From: Atrina japonica
Lineage: Eukaryota > Mollusca > Bivalvia > Pterioida > Pinnidae
NCBI GenBank assembly: GCA_030159075.1
Contig: BROG01000075.1
Coordinates: forward strand, 310,001 to 374,000
Direction of reading: 5' to 3'
Length of the DNA: 64,000 nucleotides
The position numbers and the translations under genes are program-made. Below, piece after piece: positions 59,989 through 64,000 of the stretch (position 1 is the first letter of the stretch; the number at the start of each line of letters is the position of its first letter). The notes under the pieces were generated by a model. That model ran no database searches and was not told the DNA's origin. It saw only the letters and a program-made list of their open reading frames with translations.

Positions 59989-60995
59989 TATATGTCAATA
60001 TATACATGTATACATACAAAGCACTCAATCCAATAAACTATATATCCTAGGATGTCGGATCTTAACGAATTATATAAAGCACTATAATGACTAACAACAC
60101 CGACAAATATGAAGTTTTTCGTGGCGACCTGGACCCGGTTGCACACATATTTGTCCTGTATATCGTTATATATCATTCACATGGCCAGTAAATGAAGTTT
60201 ATATGTATGTTGGGAAGTATTACATGCTACGATATCCATTTTGACTAATATCAGGGTTAGTAGTTGGTTGTCATGTTTAGCCAACTCAGATTAGTTAATT
60301 TTAAATTTAAATCAAAACACCAGGTTTGTTGAAAATTATGTAACAAGACTTAAACAAACATGAAAATAACCTGTTTCTGCCATACTTGGTTCATTACATC
60401 ATGTCTAGACAACATCATGTCTACATCATGTCACGTCAAACCCATATCTCGATTCGGTCACATTTTGATTACATCGGTATGTCAAAGGTAGATAACCCCC
60501 ATATTAAAATTTTATAACGAACCTCTCACCAATTAATTTTTTAACATCGCCAACTTTTACCGTCCGCTACAGGCCTGATGTATCGTCAAGTACTTTTTTC
60601 GAATATGTCATTGTTTCATAAGTAGCTTGAATTTAATTTCTCAGCCAATAAAAATCTTGCAAAATTTACTCAACACTGCAGTTTACTTACGTGGTTAATT
60701 AACACCAGCCACATTCAAACAGCCGTCAAGGAGTGATGTAACATTACGAGTTATGACAGAATGCATAACTATTGCAAAAGTAGCAAGTTTGAATAATCCT
60801 ACTTCACAAAACCCAAGTTGAAAGCCAGCAGTGTAGTGAATAAAATAAACCTGTTTATACAAAATACCCTGCTAGATAAAGACAAAAATGATTTAATTAA
60901 AACACCTGTTTATGAACCTTTTTCCATGAAAAGAAGGTGCAAACCTGTATTTTTATGATCCTAATGAATGTCAATTTTATTTCATTTCAGCGTAA
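43717..60995 (+). CDS. Secreted mucin-like protein with six ShKT domains (17 exons)
   Basis: Predicted secreted glycoprotein of 1027 residues. Layout: signal peptide (1-22, hydrophobic [13 protein letters not shown], cleavage before QLGNG); ShKT domains at about 55-91, 100-136, 154-188 and 197-233; Pro/Ser/Thr linker; Thr-rich block (about 290-370); Asn-Gly-Thr block (about 425-660); VPTK-repeat block (about 726-926); ShKT domains at about 942-982 and 990-1026; stop. Each ShKT domain has all six cysteines in the C-x-D ... CxxxCxxC pattern. ShKT modules occur in cnidarian toxins but far more widely in astacins, tyrosinases and other secreted invertebrate proteins, so toxicity is not implied. 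Exon joins are internally consistent: all introns are phase 1, all internal exons are divisible by three, and the sum is 3084 nt including the stop. A role in mucus, cuticle, shell or epithelial defence is possible but not shown. Short linker exons are the least certain part. Confidence 0.85.
44389..44499 (+). CDS. ShKT-mucin exon 2: ShKT domain 1
   Basis: The acceptor TTTAATATCTACAG ends at 44388. The exon encodes one complete domain: [16 protein letters not shown], then [13 protein letters not shown]. It is 111 bp, phase 1 to phase 1. The donor GT at 44500 is the start of a (TATC)n microsatellite. Confidence 0.92.
44500..44610. repeat. (TATC)n microsatellite overlapping a splice donor
   Basis: The intron begins GTATCTATCTATC and continues as imperfect TATC repeats for about 100 bp, so the tract provides the donor's intronic bases. 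Confidence 0.95.
45506..45640 (+). CDS. ShKT-mucin exon 3: ShKT domain 2
   Basis: The acceptor TTCATATTGCAG ends at 45505 and the donor GTAATA starts at 45641. It encodes a Pro/Thr lead GPTTPPPP and then [16 protein letters not shown] and [17 protein letters not shown]. It has six Cys and a Lys-Tyr pair in the third inter-Cys segment. Confidence 0.92.
46403..46453 (+). CDS. ShKT-mucin exon 4: 17-codon linker
   Basis: The acceptor TCTTAAATTTCAG ends at 46402 and the donor GTAAGT starts at 46454. It encodes [17 protein letters not shown]. The phase matches its neighbours, but its short length makes it the kind of exon that needs transcript support. Confidence 0.7.
47561..47665 (+). CDS. ShKT-mucin exon 5: ShKT domain 3
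   Basis: The acceptor TTACGTATGTTACAG ends at 47560 and the donor GTAAGT starts at 47666. It encodes [15 protein letters not shown] and [15 protein letters not shown], six Cys, phase 1-1, 35 codons. It is the shortest of the six domains because the first inter-Cys segment is one residue shorter. Confidence 0.92.
48098..48241 (+). CDS. ShKT-mucin exon 6: ShKT domain 4
   Basis: The acceptor TCTTTTTTCTCAG ends at 48097 and the donor GTATGT starts at 48242. It encodes [20 protein letters not shown] followed by [16 protein letters not shown] and RKHCQFC, six Cys, with a Lys-Tyr pair as in domain 2. It ends TSSGG. Confidence 0.92.
48420..48465. repeat. Short PLE 3'-end remnant
   Basis: TAGAGGTGGGATCAGGTGCT-ATGG matches the GTGGGATCAGGTGCCATGGA phrase of other PLE 3' ends in the window. 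Too short to orient the insertion with confidence. Confidence 0.45.
48822..48901. repeat. (GT)n(GTCT)n microsatellite
   Basis: Intronic GT repeats with a central GTCT run and one GC interruption. Confidence 0.95.
49213..49277. repeat. (CA)n microsatellite
   Basis: About 65 bp of CA in the intron just upstream of exon 7. Confidence 0.97.
49340..49402 (+). CDS. ShKT-mucin exon 7: Pro-rich linker
   Basis: The acceptor ATATATATTTCAG ends at 49339 and the donor GTATTC starts at 49403. It encodes [22 protein letters not shown]. Phase 1-1, 21 codons. Confidence 0.75.
49603..49678. repeat. (AG)n microsatellite
   Basis: About 75 bp of AG with one AA interruption near the end, intronic. Confidence 0.97.
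50008..50058 (+). CDS. ShKT-mucin exon 8: linker with dibasic site
   Basis: The acceptor ATTCCATTTCAG ends at 50007 and the donor GTAAGA starts at 50059. It encodes [17 protein letters not shown]. Joined to exon 9 it gives [15 protein letters not shown], two Lys-Arg pairs six residues apart. Confidence 0.75.
50398..50585 (+). mobile_element. 5'-truncated tRNA-type SINE
   Basis: It lacks a tRNA-like head but has the body phrase AAACCTTGGTCCCGTGTTAA and the tail TATTCTTGCCGGGATGTAAA followed by ACAACAACAAAAAAG. The tail matches the SINE at 6795-7096 on the opposite strand. Confidence 0.75.
51172..51507 (+). CDS. ShKT-mucin exon 9: Thr-rich mucin block
   Basis: The acceptor TCTTGAATTTATAG ends at 51171. 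The donor GTACGT at 51508 keeps phase 1; a GTAACA four bases later would break the frame. It encodes [19 protein letters not shown], then a long run of TTT with APTTTE hexapeptide repeats (dense predicted O-glycosylation), and ends [19 protein letters not shown] with a lone Cys. Confidence 0.88.
51545..51720. mobile_element. Short MITE-like repeat
   Basis: The left end CCATGGAACCTCGTTATTAA and the right end TAGATTAGGTTTCACTCTA are imperfect inverted repeats. The interior has GTGAGGTGGTCTATAAGTGA and its variants. It is similar in design to 11610-11735 and to the AGTGGAACCTCGCTAATAAT block at 61328. Confidence 0.55.
53010..53051 (+). CDS. ShKT-mucin exon 10: 14-codon linker
   Basis: The acceptor TTTTCATATAG ends at 53009 and the donor GTAAGT starts at 53052. 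It encodes [14 protein letters not shown], including one NGS sequon. The phase is consistent, and it leaves a T that makes the first codon of exon 11 Cys. Confidence 0.65.
53319..53576 (-). mobile_element. ~250-bp MITE family, copy D
   Basis: It begins GTCCGATTCACATAAGATGT and contains GGAGTAACCTTTTGATTA, AAAACGTTTTATTCCTC and AAAAAAGGGTTCACAAG in the same order as copy C. Intronic between exons 10 and 11. Confidence 0.75.
53848..54741 (+). CDS. ShKT-mucin exon 11: Asn-Gly-Thr repeat block
   Basis: The acceptor TTTAATAACAG ends at 53847 and the donor GTATGT starts at 54742. The largest exon (298 codons). It starts [18 protein letters not shown], then about 220 residues built from an 8-residue, 24-bp unit of the type GTDNGNNN, then [20 protein letters not shown] and [13 protein letters not shown]. 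About 25 N-x-S/T sequons are counted by eye. The opposite strand is also open over this region because of composition; that is a shadow. Confidence 0.88.
54752..54838. repeat. (CA)n-(GT)n inverted microsatellite
   Basis: A CA tract followed by AGATATAC and a GT tract, so the two halves can pair as a long hairpin. It begins about 10 bp inside the intron after exon 11. Confidence 0.9.
54943..55023 (+). CDS. ShKT-mucin exon 12: Ser/Thr/Gly linker
   Basis: The acceptor AATATGTTTTCTAG ends at 54942 and the donor GTAAGA starts at 55024. It encodes [20 protein letters not shown] and VTSPVVTG, with NNT and NTS sequons. Phase 1-1, 27 codons. Confidence 0.8.
55156..55378. mobile_element. Foldback MITE with (TA)n end
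   Basis: The arms 55181-55228 (AACGAATGGACGCTTATCAG ... AATATGGATGCC) and 55263-55300 (GGCATCCATATTGGCAAGCG ... CATTCGTGTT) are inverted repeats around a ~35-bp loop, followed by (TA)n at 55297-55378. A related left arm lies at about 1690-1790. Confidence 0.7.
55379..56968. other. Intron 12 remainder; mostly unremarkable
   Basis: Contains a degenerate tRNA-like SINE head at about 55475-55545 (GGTTAATGTAAG ... GGAGTTTAAATCTAGCC). Otherwise AT-rich with no coding signal until the reading frame that runs into exon 13. Confidence 0.5.
56969..57571 (+). CDS. ShKT-mucin exon 13: VPTK-repeat block
   Basis: The acceptor CGTACTGCTTACATAG ends at 56968 and the donor GTAACA starts at 57572. It encodes 201 Ser/Thr/Pro/Val-rich residues with at least six spaced VPTK motifs (VPTKAP, VPTKSP, VPTKMP, VPTKLS, VPTKKP, VPTKRP). 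No Cys. Likely an extended, O-glycosylated spacer. The open frame extends upstream of 56969, but the phase-1 acceptor and the start of the repeat pattern support this boundary. Confidence 0.85.
58287..58328 (+). CDS. ShKT-mucin exon 14: 14-codon linker
   Basis: The acceptor TTTTTCTAACAAG ends at 58286 and the donor GTAAGA starts at 58329. It encodes [14 protein letters not shown] with NST and NVT sequons. Small, but in phase. Confidence 0.65.
59296..59421 (+). CDS. ShKT-mucin exon 15: ShKT domain 5
   Basis: The acceptor TTACATCATCAAAAG ends at 59295 (a weaker polypyrimidine tract lies further upstream) and the donor GTAAGG starts at 59422. It encodes [18 protein letters not shown] and [15 protein letters not shown], six Cys, 42 codons. 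A (TCAA)n/(TATC)n tract follows 10 bp into the intron. Confidence 0.9.
59607..59738 (+). CDS. ShKT-mucin exon 16: ShKT domain 6
   Basis: The acceptor TTGATATTTTACAG ends at 59606 and the donor GTAAGT starts at 59739. It encodes [20 protein letters not shown], then [16 protein letters not shown] and RKFCGVCT. Six Cys, 44 codons, phase 1-1. Confidence 0.92.
59883..60005. repeat. (TA)n tract inside a palindrome
   Basis: TTGACATATATAATTATA at the left and TATAATTATATATGTCAA at the right are inverted repeats bounding about 90 bp of TA, so the whole block is a near-perfect palindrome. Confidence 0.9.
60991..60995 (+). CDS. ShKT-mucin exon 17: last codon and stop
   Basis: The strong acceptor TTTTATTTCATTTCAG ends at 60990. 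The C left from exon 16 joins CG to make Pro, and TAA follows at once. The protein therefore ends GVCTP. The rest of this exon is 3' untranslated. Confidence 0.65.
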
Positions 60996-61073
60996 AGAGA
61001 TTTACGAAGCAGCGGCAATAGTACCTTTGTCATTAAAATCATTTCAATTGTCATTTATAAATCAGGTCGTGCT

Positions 61074-61079
61074 AATAAA
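61074..61079 (+). terminator. Poly(A) signal AATAAA of the ShKT-mucin gene
   Basis: A canonical hexamer 79 bp after the predicted stop codon. T-rich sequence follows at 61098-61111, consistent with a downstream element. Confidence 0.55.
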
Positions 61080-61099
61080 CATTGACACAATTAAGAGTT

Positions 61100-61247
61100 G
61101 TAATTTTTTTTCCGAGAAAATGTAAAAATATAAAAGCGGAAAATTGCTTATATTATTCAATGTTATTTACACCTGTTTCCTATTTATTGTAATCCACGCT
61201 ATCTACAATACATTCCAAACTTTCACCATTTGTAAAAAAAACAACAT

Positions 61248-61331
<84 letters not shown>

Positions 61332-63000
61332 GAACCTCGCTAATAATACCTACCACAAATTTTTGCCGGATAAATCATTTACAAACACAATATTTGATTG
61401 ATATAATTATCATGAGTCAAACGTTGTCCAAACAGCATACGTGGGCAGAAAATGAACACAGCACTCCTTTCCAGAGTTTTAAACGTAGGTATGTGGATCT
61501 AGAGCGTGTGGAGTAAACATCTGACAAAGTCTTATCGATTTATCAGTGAACTTACTAGTAACAGTGCACTCAAAGGACTCTATACTACTTAAAAATGAGT
61601 TCATTTTAAACGTACACAGGTAATTCGTTTGCGACAGCGACCGAATTTAACATCATACTGACTCAAAGTACCAATCTATACAGTAATATCTTACAATGGG
61701 TGGATCCAAGAGGCAACAGCCAAAGGATAATAATGACATTCATTAAAATGCACCAATTGTACCTTTTGTGTACATTTTTCTACAAGCAGCGATATGAAAT
61801 TCAGTTGAATTGAAATTAAAAATTATGTGTCATTAAATTTGGTGTTTATTTGCAATATGAAACTTCAACGTTTTGATAAAATTGGTAGCACAACACAATA
61901 TAACATAAGGTGGATATACACATACTCTGTCCTTGTTCGACACATCCCATCCCCATTGAGCTGTTTATACAAAGGTAGAACAATACTATTTTAATAACAT
62001 GGTGACCAGAAATGCAGTCTATTTTTCATTGTTTCAACTAACCCATCTCCACTGGAATATAATCATTCGAAATTTAATTTAAATTACGACATTTTTTCCG
62101 TAAGATAAAAATTTACTACACTTATCATCTTCCCGAGCCATTATTCGACCCTTTGTATAGTGCTTTTATTTAATTGTATGTTAAATTAGCATTCCCTCAC
62201 TTATATGTCCTTCGGAAGGCGATGTCTACAAAAGAAGCTATATTGAATTAGTGCGGGAAGGCTCACAATTTTAATTGCCAATTATTCAGATTATACTTTT
62301 TAAAAAACATTTTATTTAAAAAAACACAAGACATACCTATTTACACTTAAATCGATATAAGCTGTAACAATGATTATTTGTGTCCCCTGACATGTTGTCG
62401 AAAATATGATAAAATGTGTGTTCAAATACATTATCAAACATGTAAAACGTTGTAAATGATCTTTGTTTTATTAGAATTAAAGTTTCCCCGTATCTTAAAA
62501 AATCCAGCTGTATTTCCGTATGCAATGACCTTGCAGATAAACTCTTTCGCCATATCAAATGTACTTCGTAATTCGGTCTTGGGATCTCGGTCCTTTACGC
62601 GCTCGGACTAAGTTAAAGTCGACCAATTTTTATGTGTTTTATATTTATTTTTAAAATACAAGATTTTTATAGGAAAGTGCATGTATTATGTAAAATATAT
62701 GCTTTTCAACGCTATTTTAAATACCTGAAAAAAATCGGATGGATATATGAATAAGTATATCAGGTCACTAAAAGAAAAATGTCCGATCTTTAATGTTACC
62801 CTGAATGCTGACGTTGACAAAATCAAAACAATATAACTGTGAAAAGTATGCGTACCTCATGTTTTACAATCGTGCCGCCATGTCCGGTGGAGTTGAGCAG
62901 TTCATGATCATATGTGTCAACAATGTACCCCTGCTTTGATATTAAATCTATGTAGCAAAGTATACTTGTAACATGCAGTATTAATAAGTGTAGGATCAGG
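61100..63000. other. Intergenic; no gene supported
   Basis: Holds a (TA)n tract at 61253-61328 followed by a pogo-like AGTGGAACCTCGCTAATAAT end. Otherwise AT-rich with only short ORFs and no recognised domain. Confidence 0.5.
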
Positions 63001-63004
63001 GATG

Positions 63005-63400
63005 TTATTCACATTACTTAAGGATGTTTACCAGTATAAATAAGGAGGTTTGCCAGTATAAATGAGGTTTTCAAGTATACTTGAAGAGGTTTGCCAGTAT
63101 ACGTAAAGAAGATGACCATTATAATTGAGGAGGTTTGTCATTATACTTAAGGAGGTATGCTAGTATACATAAGGTTTGCCAGTATAAACGAGGTTTGCTA
63201 GTAAACATACGGTTTGCCAGTATACATAAGGAGATTTGCCAGTGCAAATGAGGATTTCAAGTATACGTGAGGAGGTTTTTTCCAGTAAACGCGAGGTTTG
63301 CCAGTATAAATGAGGTCTGCCAGTGAACGTGAGGTTTGGGAGTATACATAAGTAGGTTTACCAGTTTACATGAGGAGGTTCGCCAATGTATTTTAGGAAG
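63005..63400. repeat. Degenerate minisatellite
   Basis: About 15-18 imperfect copies of a short unit such as AGGAGGTTTGCCAGTATACA-TA, with unit length varying between about 18 and 30 bp. Confidence 0.85.
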
Positions 63401-63619
63401 GCAGTCTGTCATTTTCCAAGTACTATGTCTTCTAGTTCTCTCCTTAACCATTGGCTGCCATTATTGAACAAAACAACAGAGCTTGCCGAAAGACAACAAA
63501 AACATGAAACAAAAATAACAAGCTGAGAAATGACATAAAGTATGATACAGAGATTACCTTAAGAATATAGGAATTTTAGACATAGTAACGTCACGTGTTC
63601 ATGTTTATCGTCTCCTTTC

Positions 63620-63950
63620 ATATACAATATAAAAATCACAGATACCGAAGAATCAATCTTCAGGATGTCCAGGGTACAATATACAAATCTGGTGATTATT
63701 GGACAAACACAGATCTCTAGAAATCATCTTAATTCACCAACCGCAATCGAACGGGTAACTCAATTCTCTTGAAACGGGGTAATTGAAACAAGGAAATTAT
63801 ATCGACCGTAAAATTTTCGGAAGTTGACATCGAACGCAATTCTGGATATCCCTGTGACAGTAACTTATTAGTAAGTAGTTTACATCTGTGTAACGAATGT
63901 CAACACGCCCTATCATATTGGATCATATGTAAGATATGCGGGTCATTGTG
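63620..63950 (-). mobile_element. PLE P7, 3'-terminal fragment
   Basis: ATCACAGATACCGAAGAATC and AGGATGTCCAGGGTACAATA match other PLE 3' ends. Upstream on the minus strand, relics of the RT C-terminus can be read around 63800-63930 in broken frames. A (TA)n tract begins at 63976 at the window's right edge. Confidence 0.65.
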
Positions 63951-64000
63951 GGATATTACGACAAAAATGTGGAAATTATATATATATATATATATATATA

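Overview
The window is animal nuclear DNA: AT-rich, with short exons in kilobase introns, GT-AG splice sites and very dense interspersed repeats. The repeat content (Penelope-like retroelements with an upstream GIY-YIG domain, tRNA-derived SINEs ending in a TTGCCGGGATGTAAAACAA-type tail, pogo-like MITEs, many minisatellites and long (TA)n tracts) and the two genes point to a mollusc, most likely a bivalve. That assignment is inference. No bacterial operon, rRNA, convincing tRNA gene or CRISPR array is present.

Layout. 1-1040 is tandem and dispersed repeat. 1961-16304 (+) holds the last seven visible exons of a PARP14-like mono-ADP-ribosyltransferase (macro domain, KH-like region, WWE domain, PARP catalytic domain); its 5' exons lie left of the window. 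Its introns carry a 1.2-kb pogo/Tigger-type MITE, a SINE, a 48-bp minisatellite with a hairpin in every unit, a ~150-bp tandem repeat, and a truncated second copy of the terminal exon. 16305-43500 has no host gene that I can support. It is a graveyard of Penelope-like elements (PLEs) in both orientations, nested in or next to MITEs and minisatellites. One 49-bp minisatellite appears to have grown out of PLE coding sequence; another 49-bp array is interrupted by a PLE, a PLE 3' end and a palindromic MITE.

43537-61079 (+) is one secreted-protein gene rebuilt here from 17 exons: TATA box, signal peptide, four ShKT domains, a long Thr/Pro- and Asn-Gly-Thr-rich mucin-like centre, two more ShKT domains, a stop codon formed across the last splice junction, and a poly(A) signal. 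The model gives 1027 residues. Every one of the 16 introns is phase 1 and every internal exon is a multiple of three, the classic signature of exon shuffling. 61080-64000 is repeat-rich intergenic DNA ending in another PLE 3' fragment.

The two genes are not obviously linked in function. PARP14-type enzymes act inside the cell in ADP-ribosylation signalling, often in immune or stress responses. The ShKT/mucin protein should be secreted and heavily glycosylated. The least ordinary object in the window is the ShKT-mucin gene; the richest structural story is the PLE, MITE and minisatellite nesting between the two genes.
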